The position numbers and the translations under genes were made by a program. Positions 45,973-55,270 of a DNA stretch of 64,000 nucleotides are shown here, piece after piece. Each line of letters starts with the position of its first letter. Within the stretch, counting starts at the first letter, position 1. The notes beneath the pieces were generated by a model. That model was not told the origin of the DNA. It searched no databases and was given only the letters and a program-made list of their open reading frames with translations. The DNA comes from Sulfitobacter dubius. GTDB taxonomy: Bacteria > Pseudomonadota > Alphaproteobacteria > Rhodobacterales > Rhodobacteraceae. The stretch spans positions 1 through 64,000 of the forward strand of contig NZ_FOPG01000001.1 of NCBI RefSeq assembly GCF_900113435.1, in the 5' to 3' direction.

Positions 45973-45989
45973 GTTAACACTTTGTTAAC
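45973..45989. promoter_or_regulatory. CtrA-type binding site
   Basis: GTTAACACTTTGTTAAC contains TTAA-N7-TTAAC, the full consensus of the alphaproteobacterial master regulator CtrA, and it is itself a dyad. It lies 17 nt upstream of the kinase ATG at 45956 and about 150 nt before the divergent PAS gene. Position near -35 would suit activation of the kinase gene. Confidence 0.65.
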
Positions 45990-46141
45990 TGCTTCGGAAA
46001 TAGGGCGAAAATATGGCCCTTGCAAGTTTACACTGTGCCCATGCTTTAACCCGGCTGTAAGACCTTACCGCTAGACATTCCCGGCTAGCGGTCCGCAAGG
46101 CGTGATCGCATGATAATGCGGCGTTGTGGCGGGGGTGACGC

Positions 46142-46870
46142 ATGGTGGTTGGGAGTGGTAACTTTTTGAAAAGGTTCAAATTTGGGCAGGACAGTCGCGC
46201 GTTTTCTTGGCTCTCTTTGCTGTTGAAGTGGCCAAGGATTTTGCATCGGATTAGCTGGGTATCTGGCCAAGACAGCAGCGCGCTGTCCGGTACATGGATG
46301 GCGCTGGATGCGATACCCATTCACGGAATTGTTTATGACGCTAAGCAACGTGTCTTGTGGCTGAACTTTTACGACCCGCCTCACACTATTAACGTATTGC
46401 AGCAGGGCGCAGAGGATCACTTTCGGCCTCAGATTGCGGGCGGTGATAAAGGCCGCATCAGTTCTTTCGTCAAGGCGTGTAGCGCAGAGATTGAAATTGA
46501 GTTTGATCAGACGGGGCGTGTCCGCCACGCCAATCAAGAGGCTTGCGGTGTGACCTATGGGTTGGGGGATTGCTTGGTCGGTCAAGATATCGCCGATCTC
46601 TTTGGGCCGCGTCTGGGAGATGGGGCGGAGATTGGCAGCCTGGTGCAGCAAATTTGGCACGGTGCGCAACAGCAGGGGAGTTTTGAGATGCACCCGGGGG
46701 AGGAGACAGCCCGGATCGTCGCGGGCGCGTTTACTGCTTTGTTGGCTCCGGACGGTGCGGTTCGGGGTATCCGGTTTCTAGGAGCCGAGGTTGCGGCCCA
46801 TTGTCTGGGGCCAACCGCAGGAATAGAGCATCAAGCAGAACCCAAGCGCGCTCTGCCGCTTTCGCAGTAA
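46142..46870 (+). CDS. PAS-domain protein of unknown role
   Basis: A 242-residue soluble protein. Residues about 115-220 have the PAS pattern (IEIEFDQTGRVRHANQEAC, then a helical part and SFEMHPGEETARIVAG, then FTALLAPDGAVRGIRFLG). The region around residues 52-110 may be a second, poorly conserved PAS-like unit. No output domain follows, so it may be a stand-alone sensor or a truncated signalling protein. A later ATG at 46298 is possible as start. It is divergent from the MHYT kinase. Confidence 0.6.
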   Translation: MVVGSGNFLKRFKFGQDSRAFSWLSLLLKWPRILHRISWVSGQDSSALSGTWMALDAIPIHGIVYDAKQRVLWLNFYDPPHTINVLQQGAEDHFRPQIAGGDKGRISSFVKACSAEIEIEFDQTGRVRHANQEACGVTYGLGDCLVGQDIADLFGPRLGDGAEIGSLVQQIWHGAQQQGSFEMHPGEETARIVAGAFTALLAPDGAVRGIRFLGAEVAAHCLGPTAGIEHQAEPKRALPLSQ

Positions 46871-46935
46871 AACGCCGACGGTTAGGGGCGTGAACAGCGG
46901 CCCCTAGTCATGAGCCGCTGTTCTATCGTTTGATC

Positions 46936-48648
46936 TCAGTCTCGCTTGCCCGCGAAGCGTTCGGACCAATTCTCGCGGTCCTCATCGCTGATCTTGGCAA
47001 ACAGCACTTCGGGCACTTCAAAAGCATGGCCGGGCGCGAGTTTGCCCAAGGCGGCTGGCACGTCGTCGGGCCAAGGCATGTCTTCGACCTTCATCGCTTC
47101 GAGCATCGAGGCCGAAGCGGCAGGGATGAAGGGGGCCGATAGCACCGCATAGAGCGGGATCAAGTTCAGCGCCAGCCGGACCTGTGCCGCGGCTTTGTCG
47201 GGGTCTGTCTTGAACGTGGTCCAAGGCGCTTGGGCTTGCAGATATTCGTTCCCCGCCGCCCAGATGCCGCGTAGTTCGGCGGCAGATTTGCGAACCTCCA
47301 TGGCCTCCATCAGCGTTTCATAACGCGCGACGCGGGCAGTGATGTCTTCGATCAGCGCCTGTTCGGCCTCGCCGTATTCTCCGGCCTCCGGCACCGCTTC
47401 GCTGAATTTAGAGCGGCAGAACTTGGTGATCCGGCTGACGAAGTTGCCCAGCACATCGGCCAGATCCTTGTTCACCGAGGCTTGGAAGTTCTCCCAAGTG
47501 AATTCCGCGTCCGATGTCTCTGGCGCATGGCTCAAGAGCCACCAGCGCCAGTAGTCCGCCGGTAAGATTTCCAACGCCTGATCCATGAACACACCGCGCC
47601 CGCGCGAGGTGGAGAACTGGCCGCCGTCGTAATTCAGGTAGTTGAAGGATTTGATGTAATCCACCAGCTTCCAGGGCTCGCCCGAGCCCTTGATCGTGGC
47701 GGGGAAGCTCAGCGTGTGGAAGGGCACGTTGTCCTTGCCCATGAACTGGGTATAGCGCACGTCTTCGGCGCCTTTGTCGGTGCGCCACCAGCTTTCCCAG
47801 TCCGAGCCTTTGCCCTCATCGACCCATTCCTGCGCGCAGGCGATGTATTCGATGGGCGCGTCGAACCAGACGTAGAATACCTTGCCTTCCATACCGGGCC
47901 AATCCTGATCGCCGCGCTTCACCGGCACGCCCCAGCTAAGGTCGCGGGTGATGCCCCGGTCTTGCAGACCGTCGCCGTCATGCAGCCATTTCTTGGCGAT
48001 GGAGGTGGTCAGCACGGGCCAATCGGTCTTTGAATTGATCCAGTCGTCCAGCTCATCCTTCAGCTTGCTCTGGCGCAGGAACAGATGCTTGGTCTCGCGC
48101 ATCTCAAGATCGGTCGCGCCTGAAATGGTGGAGCGCGGATTGATCAGGTCTTCGGGGTCAAGCTGCTTGGTGCAGTTGTCACATTGGTCGCCGCGCGCGT
48201 CCTCGAACCCACAGTTGGGGCAGGTGCCTTCGACATAGCGGTCGGGCAAGAAGCGGCCATCGGTGGGGGAATAAATCTGGCGCTGCGAAACTTCTTCGAT
48301 CAGCCCCTGATCCGCCAGCGCGCCCGCGAAATGCTGTGTCAGCTTGCGGTTTTGCGGGCTGGAAGAGCGGCCAAAATGGTCAAACGACAGGCCGAAGCCT
48401 TCGGCGATGCGAGCTTGGACGGCATACATCTCGGCGCAGTATTCCTCGACCGGTTTGCCCGCTTTGGCGGCGGCGAGTTCGGCAGGGGTGCCGTGTTCGT
48501 CGGTGGCGCAGAGGAACAGAACGTCTTGCCCCCGGCCACGCTGGTAGCGCGCATAGAGGTCCGCAGGCAGCTGGCTGCCCACAAGGTTACCCAGATGTTT
48601 GATCCCGTTGATATAGGGGATGGCGGAGGTGATGAGGTGGCGTGTCAT
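46936..48648 (-). CDS. metG: methionyl-tRNA synthetase
   Basis: A 570-residue class I synthetase. HIGH-type motif in [13 protein letters not shown] near residues 14-26, a zinc knuckle with [17 protein letters not shown] near 143-159 and the anticodon-binding helical part behind. The KMSKS-equivalent reads QFSTS in [11 protein letters not shown], where many relatives have KFSTS. It lacks a C-terminal dimerisation extension. MetRS charges both initiator and elongator tRNA-Met. Confidence 0.95.
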   Translation of the reverse strand: MTRHLITSAIPYINGIKHLGNLVGSQLPADLYARYQRGRGQDVLFLCATDEHGTPAELAAAKAGKPVEEYCAEMYAVQARIAEGFGLSFDHFGRSSSPQNRKLTQHFAGALADQGLIEEVSQRQIYSPTDGRFLPDRYVEGTCPNCGFEDARGDQCDNCTKQLDPEDLINPRSTISGATDLEMRETKHLFLRQSKLKDELDDWINSKTDWPVLTTSIAKKWLHDGDGLQDRGITRDLSWGVPVKRGDQDWPGMEGKVFYVWFDAPIEYIACAQEWVDEGKGSDWESWWRTDKGAEDVRYTQFMGKDNVPFHTLSFPATIKGSGEPWKLVDYIKSFNYLNYDGGQFSTSRGRGVFMDQALEILPADYWRWWLLSHAPETSDAEFTWENFQASVNKDLADVLGNFVSRITKFCRSKFSEAVPEAGEYGEAEQALIEDITARVARYETLMEAMEVRKSAAELRGIWAAGNEYLQAQAPWTTFKTDPDKAAAQVRLALNLIPLYAVLSAPFIPAASASMLEAMKVEDMPWPDDVPAALGKLAPGHAFEVPEVLFAKISDEDRENWSERFAGKRD

Positions 48649-48720
48649 ATCAATATTCCCGGTGCTTGGCGCAGCCTTATCGCAAGGGCTGCGCTGTTGC
48701 CAGCAAAAGACGGGAATAGT

Positions 48721-49944
48721 CTAGTCGCGGTCTCGGGTGCGGCCCAGCAGCCGCCCGATAAGGAAGGTGGTGCGCGGGGCATAGACATAGGGCGTGCGGT
48801 CGGTCCGTGTGGGGCGGGCGCGCATCCGGGCAAGGCCAAAGACCACCAGCACCCCATGCGCCGCTGCGATCATCGCGAACAACGCCGATGCACCGAAGCC
48901 TTCGATCAGCACAGAGGCAAGGTAGGGCGCGCCGATGGCGCCCACGGCGAAAAAGAACATCAAGGCGGCAGACAGTTCGACACGCTCGTCAGAGCTGGCG
49001 AAGTCATGGGCGTGGGCGGCAGATACCGAATAGATCGGAAAGGTCGTGGCCCCGAAGAGCCCTGCCGAAAGCATGATCCCCGCCGTGCCATAGCCCGCGC
49101 CCATCATCGTGACAGCGCAGCCCCCCATGGCCGCGACCGACAGCCAGATCAGAACCCAGCGGCGGTCGTATTTATCGGCCAGCATCCCCATCGGATATTG
49201 CGCCAGCGCTCCGCCCAGCACGAAGGCGGCGAGGAACCACGCGATCTGTGTGGCGCTGAGACCCACCTCTTGCCCGTAGATCGGCCCGACCATCCGGAAC
49301 GACGCGCTAGAGATCGCCGCTACCACGACACCCGCCGCCGCCAAGGGCGAGCGGTCAAAGGCGAGGCGCGGGCGCAGCCTTGGTTGGTTGGGCGTCTCAG
49401 GCGGGCGAACTTTGGTCAGCGTCAGGGGCAACAGTGCAGCACAGCAGCCGATGGCGAGCAGATTATACGAGACATATGACGCCGGGGCGAGCACGCCGAC
49501 GATCAGCTGCGCGGCGAGCGAACCGCTCATGTCGACCACCCGGTAAACGCCCATGGTGCGCCCGCGCGTCTCATTGGTGACCTTGGCCTGCATCCACGCC
49601 TCGATCACCGTATAGCAGCCCGCCACGCACATTCCCGACGCCACCCGCATCAGGCCCCATGCGTAAGGATCCACCACCATCATATGCGCCATCAGCCCGA
49701 TCGACCCGGCGGCGGTGAAGGCGGCAAAGGCCCGGCTGTGGCCGACGCTGCCCATCAAACGCGGTGCCCACCAACAGCCGATGAAAAACCCCAGAAAATG
49801 CGCCGAGCCCAACATACCGATTTCTTGCCGCGAGAAATCAAGCTGCAGCCCCGAGAGCACGTCGAGCGGTCCCACACCCCCGGTGGAGAGTTGCAGCAAG
49901 ATGACCGAGAAAAAGAGGGCGGCGAAGGAAATGAGCAGGCGCAT
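48721..49944 (-). CDS. MFS transporter
   Basis: A 407-residue major facilitator with about 12 membrane helices. A cytoplasmic loop between helices 2 and 3 carries a degenerate APRLMGSVGHSR in place of the usual GxxxDRxGRR, and the same motif is clearer in the second half as LADKYDRRW. The ATG at 49944 (MRLLISFAALFFSV) fits; the open frame further up has no homology and runs antisense to the aldo/keto reductase. Substrate unknown. It is divergent from that gene. Confidence 0.85.
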   Translation of the reverse strand: MRLLISFAALFFSVILLQLSTGGVGPLDVLSGLQLDFSRQEIGMLGSAHFLGFFIGCWWAPRLMGSVGHSRAFAAFTAAGSIGLMAHMMVVDPYAWGLMRVASGMCVAGCYTVIEAWMQAKVTNETRGRTMGVYRVVDMSGSLAAQLIVGVLAPASYVSYNLLAIGCCAALLPLTLTKVRPPETPNQPRLRPRLAFDRSPLAAAGVVVAAISSASFRMVGPIYGQEVGLSATQIAWFLAAFVLGGALAQYPMGMLADKYDRRWVLIWLSVAAMGGCAVTMMGAGYGTAGIMLSAGLFGATTFPIYSVSAAHAHDFASSDERVELSAALMFFFAVGAIGAPYLASVLIEGFGASALFAMIAAAHGVLVVFGLARMRARPTRTDRTPYVYAPRTTFLIGRLLGRTRDRD

Positions 49945-50098
49945 GGGCGCACATTGCGTCCATTGCCCGGCGAGGGGAAGGGAGAATGCAGCCATTTTAC
50001 GCTTTTGCCGGGGCCTATGGATCGGCGCTTGGCAATTGCCCTTGCGAAGGCCGGGCAGGCGGCTAGGTTGCGGGCAAATCACAAGCGAGGACCAGACG

Positions 50099-51142
50099 AT
50101 GAAGATGAACAAGCTCGGCTCAAGCGATATCGAGGTCTCGCATTTCTGTCTGGGATCCATGACATGGGGCACACAGAACACCGCCGAAGAGGGCCACGCG
50201 CAGATCGACCGCGCGCTCGACGCCGGGATCAACTTCATCGACACGGCCGAGATGTATCCCGTAAACCCGATCAGCGCCGAGACGGTGGGCCGGACGGAAG
50301 AGATCATCGGCCAGTGGTTTGCCCGGGACAAGCGCCGCGATGAGGTGGTCTTGGCCAGCAAACATTCCGGCGAGGGGATGCAACACGCCCGCGACGGTGC
50401 GCCGATTTCGTCCGACACGATCCCCGGCGCCATCGAAGGCTCGCTGAAGCGGTTGCAGACGGAATACATCGACCTGTACCAATTTCACTGGCCCAACCGC
50501 GGCAGCTATATGTTCCGCAAGAACTGGACTTTTGACCCGTCCGGTCAGAACCGGGCCGAGACAATCGCCCATATGGAAGACGCCCTCGGCGCGCTGCAGC
50601 GCGAGGTTGAGCGGGGCACGATCCGCGCCTTCGGCCTAAGCAACGAAAGCGCTTGGGGGCTGACACAATGGGCCGTCGTGGCCGAGCGTACGGGCGGGCC
50701 GCGCCCGATCTCGGTGCAGAATGAATATTCGCTGATGTGCCGTCTGGCCGATACCGATGTCTCTGAGACCTGCGTGAATGAGCAGATCGGCATGCTGTCC
50801 TTCTCGCCCCTCGCCGCCGGGTTGCTGACCGGGAAATATCAGGGCGGGAAAATCCCTGCCGGTTCGCGTCTGTCACTGAACGAAGATTTGGGGGGCCGCG
50901 TCACACCCCGCGCCTATGATGCGGTGGCGGCCTATCTTGACGTGGCCGAGAAACACGGGCTCGACCCGGTGCAAATGGCGCTGGCATGGTGTGCGACGCG
51001 GCTCTTCATGGGCTCGGTGATCTTTGGCGCGACGAGCCTTGAGCAGCTTGACGTGGCGCTCGGCGGGGCCGACCTGACCCTGAGCGATGAGGTGATGGCC
51101 GACCTTGATGCGGCGCATAAATCCCATCCGATGCCTTATTGA
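50099..51142 (+). CDS. aldo/keto reductase, Tas-like
   Basis: A 347-residue NADP(H)-dependent (beta/alpha)8 reductase. Catalytic residues: Asp and Tyr in NFIDTAEMYPVNP, Lys in VLASKHSGE and His in QFHWPNRGS. The layout, with an extra loop after AEMYPV, matches E. coli Tas. It probably reduces aldehydes. The ATG at 50099 is followed by MKMNKLGSSDIEVS, the family start. Its stop overlaps the next start (TGATG), so it is coupled to the lipoprotein gene. Confidence 0.9.
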   Translation: MKMNKLGSSDIEVSHFCLGSMTWGTQNTAEEGHAQIDRALDAGINFIDTAEMYPVNPISAETVGRTEEIIGQWFARDKRRDEVVLASKHSGEGMQHARDGAPISSDTIPGAIEGSLKRLQTEYIDLYQFHWPNRGSYMFRKNWTFDPSGQNRAETIAHMEDALGALQREVERGTIRAFGLSNESAWGLTQWAVVAERTGGPRPISVQNEYSLMCRLADTDVSETCVNEQIGMLSFSPLAAGLLTGKYQGGKIPAGSRLSLNEDLGGRVTPRAYDAVAAYLDVAEKHGLDPVQMALAWCATRLFMGSVIFGATSLEQLDVALGGADLTLSDEVMADLDAAHKSHPMPY

Positions 51143-51687
51143 TGGCAGGTCCAATCCCTTGGGGGTGCCGTGCCTCTTTGCTGTTGTTGTTGGCCGCTTT
51201 GGCGGCCTGCAACCGCAGCGAACCGCCGCCCGCCCAGACCGGTTTTCGCAATGCCGAGGCGCTGATCGGGGCCACCAGCCGCTATGACGCGGCGCGGTTT
51301 GGCGGTGATTGGCAGGTCCGGGCGGCCTTTCCCAATGATGCCAACCTGCGCTCGGTGACCTTTGCGCCGCAGGGGCCAACGCTGATCGAGCACCGCCAAT
51401 CCTGTGATGCGGCTGGGGTCTGCACCGACCGCCGTGATCTTTGGGCGCTGAGCGAAGAGGGCCCGGCGCGCTATACCATGCGCGCCGCCGTGGGCGGGGC
51501 CGAGCGTGCCTTCTGGGTGCTTTGGGTCGATGAAGGCTTCCGCACCGCCGCCATCGGCAGCCCCGAGGGGGGCTATGGCTGGATCCTTGACCGTCAGGCG
51601 ACAGGCGGCGAAGACCGGATCACTGCGGCGCAAGAAATTTTGGATTTCAACGGCTATGACATCAGTGCGCTGCAAATGAGGCGCTGA
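51142..51687 (+). CDS. putative lipoprotein
   Basis: A 181-residue protein with a lipoprotein signal, ASLLLLLAALAACNRS, where the cysteine after LAA would be lipidated. The mature part is beta-rich with RFGGDWQVRAAFP, GPTLIEHRQSC and YGWILDRQATG, resembling bacterial lipocalins of the Blc type. It starts within the stop of the aldo/keto reductase gene. Function in the cell envelope is likely but unspecified. Confidence 0.72.
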   Translation: MAGPIPWGCRASLLLLLAALAACNRSEPPPAQTGFRNAEALIGATSRYDAARFGGDWQVRAAFPNDANLRSVTFAPQGPTLIEHRQSCDAAGVCTDRRDLWALSEEGPARYTMRAAVGGAERAFWVLWVDEGFRTAAIGSPEGGYGWILDRQATGGEDRITAAQEILDFNGYDISALQMRR

Positions 51688-51734
51688 CCGTGACGGCGCT
51701 GGCACTGCCGCCCAGCTTCGGCCTATAGGCTGTT

Positions 51735-52655
51735 ATGGACAGTATTTTCGCCCCCGATCTGTGGATCCTCGTCACTCTTGCTGCCGCCGTTTTTCAAACC
51801 GGGCGCTTCATGCTGCAAAAGCATCTGGCGACCGATACCCTGTCGGCGGGCGGGGCGACGTTTTCGCGGTTTCTCTACTCTGCGCCCTTCATCGCGCTAC
51901 TGATGCCACTCTATCTGGGCCTTAGCGGGCAGGGGTTGCCGGCGCTAGGGCCGGGGTTCTGGCTGTACGGTGCGATGGGCGGCACGGCGCAAATCATGGC
52001 AACGGTCTGCGTGGTGCTGCTGTTCAAGCAACGCAATTTTGCCGTCGGCATCACCTTTAAGAAGACCGAAGTGATCCAGACCGTGCTGATGGGCTGGATC
52101 GTGTTGGGCGAAGGTGTCTCTGGCGCGGGGTTCGCGGCCATTGCACTTGGAGTTGTCGGCCTGTTGCTTCTATCTGGCGGGGCCGAGGCCAAGGGGCTGC
52201 GGTTGGCCGATCTGCGCAACCGCGCGGCGGGGTTGGGGATCGCTTCGGGGTTTTTGTTCGCCATTTCGGCGGTCTGCTATCGCGGCGCGTCGCTGGCCGT
52301 GGTCTCTGACGATCCGCTGCTGCGCGCCGGTGTGACGCTGGCGGCGGTGGTGCTGATGCAGACGCTGATCATGGCCGTTTGGCTGCGCCTGCGCGAGCCG
52401 GGGCAGATGCGCCGGGTCTGGGCCGCGCGGCGGGTGGCGGTCTGGATCGGGCTGACCTCGATGGGCGGGTCGCTCTGTTGGTTCATCGCCTTCACCCTGC
52501 AAAACGCGGCCTATGTGAAGGCTTTGGGGCAGGTGGAGTTGATGCTGAGCATCGCCGCCTCGACCCTGTTTTTCCGCGAAAGGATTTCGGGGCGAGAATG
52601 GACGGGGATGGCTGTGCTGGCGGTCTCTATCTTGATGCTGGTGCTGGTGACTTAA
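51735..52655 (+). CDS. DMT-superfamily transporter, EamA type
   Basis: A 306-residue protein with ten hydrophobic segments arranged as two EamA repeats (first ending around QTVLMGWIVLGEGVSG, second around STLFFRERISGREW). The glutamate in each repeat end is typical. It probably exports or imports a small metabolite. The TTAA at its end is shared with the stop of the convergent Nudix gene. Confidence 0.85.
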   Translation: MDSIFAPDLWILVTLAAAVFQTGRFMLQKHLATDTLSAGGATFSRFLYSAPFIALLMPLYLGLSGQGLPALGPGFWLYGAMGGTAQIMATVCVVLLFKQRNFAVGITFKKTEVIQTVLMGWIVLGEGVSGAGFAAIALGVVGLLLLSGGAEAKGLRLADLRNRAAGLGIASGFLFAISAVCYRGASLAVVSDDPLLRAGVTLAAVVLMQTLIMAVWLRLREPGQMRRVWAARRVAVWIGLTSMGGSLCWFIAFTLQNAAYVKALGQVELMLSIAASTLFFRERISGREWTGMAVLAVSILMLVLVT

Positions 52656-53347
52656 CCCGGCATCGGGCGGCCATGCAGGCGCAGAAACAGGCTCTCTTCA
52701 TCATTGTTCTTGAAAAACGGCACCGAAGCGGGCGGGTTTGTATCGCGCGCGCGGGCGGCGACTTCGGCGAGCACGACCTCGGTGATGAAAGGCATGTCAA
52801 ACGACCGCGCCCGGCTAAGCGGCACCCATTGCAGATGCGAAAGCTCATCACAGGCGGCGTCGAAATTATCGGGGTCGCTGGCGATGTCATCGGCATCTAC
52901 AAGGAAGAACCGCGCATCGAAACGGCGCGGCCGGCCCGGAGGTGTCAGCGCGCGAAACACGAATTGCAGGGCAGAGGCGTCGGGCAGGTGCCCCGTGGCG
53001 GCAAAGGTCTGCCAATCGGGGGGCACGTCGCCCTCCCACGCGCCCTCGCGGCCCAGCACCAGACCGGTCTCTTCCCACAACTCACGGATGGCGGCGACGG
53101 CGATGGCATGGGCCAAGGACGGTTCTGCATCGTCGCAGAGCCTGCCGTGACAGAGTTCATTCACCGGAGCGGCCAGCGGCACTTGCGCATCGGTCGCATC
53201 GACTGCACCACCGGGAAAAACGAATTTATTGGGCATGAACGCCGCCTTGGCCCCCCGTTGCCCCATCAGGATATGCGGCGTCACATGGCGGTCGCGCAGC
53301 ACGATCACTGTGGCGGCGTTGCGGATTTTGGTCTTGTCGATGGTCAT
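52652..53347 (-). CDS. Nudix hydrolase with insertion
   Basis: A 231-residue Nudix protein. The second half of the Nudix box, AIRELWEETGLVLG, is clear, but about 35 residues lie between the conserved FPGG and it, so the box carries an insertion like that of NUDT19-type enzymes, which cleave CoA derivatives. HLQWVPLSRA is a downstream conserved stretch. It could be a CoA or nucleotide diphosphatase. Confidence 0.85.
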   Translation of the reverse strand: MTIDKTKIRNAATVIVLRDRHVTPHILMGQRGAKAAFMPNKFVFPGGAVDATDAQVPLAAPVNELCHGRLCDDAEPSLAHAIAVAAIRELWEETGLVLGREGAWEGDVPPDWQTFAATGHLPDASALQFVFRALTPPGRPRRFDARFFLVDADDIASDPDNFDAACDELSHLQWVPLSRARSFDMPFITEVVLAEVAARARDTNPPASVPFFKNNDEESLFLRLHGRPMPG

Positions 53348-53389
53348 GCGGCGATGCTCCGGCGGTCAGGGGCCGAAGGGCGGGCCGCG

Positions 53390-53806
53390 CTAGGTGTTGC
53401 CGCCGAAGCCGCCCATCCTTTTGGCCCATTGAAAGCCGATCATGGCCCCCTTCAGTCTGGGCAGAAGGTAGAGCGACAGCGCCGTGCAGCCAACCGCAAA
53501 AATGGTGAACAGGGTCAAAGGCTCGGGCCGCCAAACGACAAAGGCGATGTGCAGCCCCGGTGCCAACAGGTGACCGACGAGCAGGATGGTCAGATAGGCC
53601 GGGCCGTCATCGGCGCGGTGGTGGTGGAACTCTTGGCGGCAGACGGCACAATCGTCGTTCACCTTTAGATAGCCGTGCAACAACTGCCCGCCCCCGCAAG
53701 AGGGGCATTTGCCACGCCAGCCGCGCAGCATGGCGGGCAGGCGGGGCCGCTCTTCGCTGTCTTGGGTCTCTACGGTGTCGGGAGAGAGTTGCTGTGTCTG
53801 TGACAT
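53390..53806 (-). CDS. DUF983 membrane protein
   Basis: A 138-residue protein with a four-cysteine zinc-ribbon-like start (GKCPSCGGGQLLHG and DDCAVC), then HHHRADDGPAYLTILLVGHLLAP and two membrane helices. This is the DUF983 layout, of unknown function. The ATG at 53806 (MSQTQQLSPD) follows an unlikely 11-codon extension. It is divergent from the EF-hand gene. Confidence 0.85.
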   Translation of the reverse strand: MSQTQQLSPDTVETQDSEERPRLPAMLRGWRGKCPSCGGGQLLHGYLKVNDDCAVCRQEFHHHRADDGPAYLTILLVGHLLAPGLHIAFVVWRPEPLTLFTIFAVGCTALSLYLLPRLKGAMIGFQWAKRMGGFGGNT

Positions 53807-54024
53807 GGAAGCGATCCTTTGGTTGGGGGATAGATGCAACCTGAGGCATGAAATGAAAAGCCCCGAGGCTGCCGTTGCGGCGCCATGTCGCGCAGGCTGG
53901 GGCTATGGTGCCTTTTTAAGAAAAAGTCCGAAAACCTGCGACGGAAGTTCCGGCGGCATCCGTTTGACCCTGTGATCGCGGCGCAAAAGCGTGAGACGGT
54001 CTTTAAAAAACGAGGAGTATCAAG

Positions 54025-54627
54025 ATGACCATTCGTACAAACATGAAGATCGCAGCCCTCAGCGGATTGCTGGCCATCGGTGCCGTCGCCGCCACCGCGC
54101 AGCCAAGCGGGCAGGACCGGTTCCAGCAGCTTGACGCTGACGGCAACGGCGAGATCACACAGGCAGAGTTTCAGGCCCATGCCGAGGCGCGTTTTGCCAA
54201 GGTTGACGCCGATGGCGACGGTTTCGTGACTGGTGAAGAACTGAAAGCCGCAGGCGATGCGCGCCGGGCCGAGCGTTCGGCCAAGATGCTGGAGCGCTTC
54301 GACACCGATGGCAACGGCAGCCTTGACGCCTCTGAGTTGGAAGCCATGGGTGACAAACGCGGTGACAAACGCGACGGCAAAAAGGATGGCAAGCGCGGTG
54401 ACAAAGGCGGCGAGCGCATGATCGAGCGTATGGACGCCAATGACGACGGCAAGCTGTCGATGGAAGAAATGACGCAGCGCCACGACCCCGCCAAGATGTT
54501 CGAGCGTCTGGACAAGGACGAAAACGGCAGCATCAGCGCCGAAGAGTTCGAAGCGGCGAAGAAAATGCATGGCAAGCGCCACGGCAAGGGCCACAAGATG
54601 GACCATGACAAGCCGCAGCGCGACTAA
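54025..54627 (+). CDS. exported five-EF-hand protein
   Basis: A 200-residue periplasmic protein. Residues 1-25 form a signal peptide ending near ATAQ. Five canonical DxDxDG calcium loops sit at residues 37-48, 61-72, 93-104, 137-148 and 163-174. A lysine- and aspartate-rich spacer (KRGDKRDGKKDGKRGDK) separates the third and fourth, and the tail is rich in His and Lys (HGKRHGKGHKMDHD), which could bind other metals. The ATG has GAGGAG upstream. The sigma-factor gene follows after 46 nt, so this is probably the first gene of one regulated operon. It may buffer or sense calcium. Confidence 0.88.
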   Translation: MTIRTNMKIAALSGLLAIGAVAATAQPSGQDRFQQLDADGNGEITQAEFQAHAEARFAKVDADGDGFVTGEELKAAGDARRAERSAKMLERFDTDGNGSLDASELEAMGDKRGDKRDGKKDGKRGDKGGERMIERMDANDDGKLSMEEMTQRHDPAKMFERLDKDENGSISAEEFEAAKKMHGKRHGKGHKMDHDKPQRD

Positions 54628-54673
54628 ATGATGCGCCGGGCGCGCTTGATCATGGCGCGCCCGGGCCTTAGCG

Positions 54674-55270
54674 ATGGACGGGATGCAGGATTTGTCCGAC
54701 GAGCAGCACGATGCGGATGCCGAGTTGTTGCAGCGCTACGCCAGTGGCGATGCGGCAGCGGCGCGGTTGTTGACCGCCCGGCTGGTGCCGCGCATTCACG
54801 GCCACGCGCTGCGGGTGCTGGGCGACCGCGCCGAGGCAGAGGATGTGGCCCAGGAAGCGATGCTGCGGCTGTGGCGCCAAGCGCCGAAGTGGCGCACAGG
54901 AGAGGCCAAGGTTACCACTTGGGTCTACCGCGTTGTGGCCAACCTCTGCACCGACCGCCTGCGGCGTCGCGGTGCGGGGGCGACGGGGCTTGATGACGTG
55001 GCTGAACCCGCCGATCCGGCACCCGGCGCGGCGCAAAAGATGCAGCAGGCCGCCCGTGTGGACGCGCTGCAACAGGCGCTCGCCAGCCTGCCCGACCGGC
55101 AGCGTCAGGCGGTGGTATTGCGGCATATTGACGGCATGGCAAACCCCGAGATTGCCGAGGTTTTGGGCATTGGGGTCGAAGCGGTGGAGAGCCTGACCGC
55201 GCGGGGTAAACGGGCGTTGGCCGCGCAGCTATCTGCGCAACGGGACGCATTGGGGTTTGAAAATGAATGA
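54674..55270 (+). CDS. ECF-type RNA polymerase sigma factor
   Basis: A 198-residue sigma-70-family protein with regions 2 and 4 only. Region 2 is ELLQRYASGDAAAARLLTAR to LRLWRQAPKWRTGEAKVTTW, with the -10-recognition helix around WVYRVVANLCTDRLRR; region 4 is ALASLPDRQRQAVVLRHIDG with a helix-turn-helix in EIAEVLGIGVEAVESLTAR. It probably directs its own operon. Its last codons overlap the next gene by 8 bp. No perfect ECF promoter is clear upstream. Confidence 0.9.
   Translation: MDGMQDLSDEQHDADAELLQRYASGDAAAARLLTARLVPRIHGHALRVLGDRAEAEDVAQEAMLRLWRQAPKWRTGEAKVTTWVYRVVANLCTDRLRRRGAGATGLDDVAEPADPAPGAAQKMQQAARVDALQQALASLPDRQRQAVVLRHIDGMANPEIAEVLGIGVEAVESLTARGKRALAAQLSAQRDALGFENE

Noticed and set aside
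48184-49479. A 431-codon plus-strand open frame
   Set aside because: It crosses metG, the gap and the MFS gene on the opposite strand, with no family signature.
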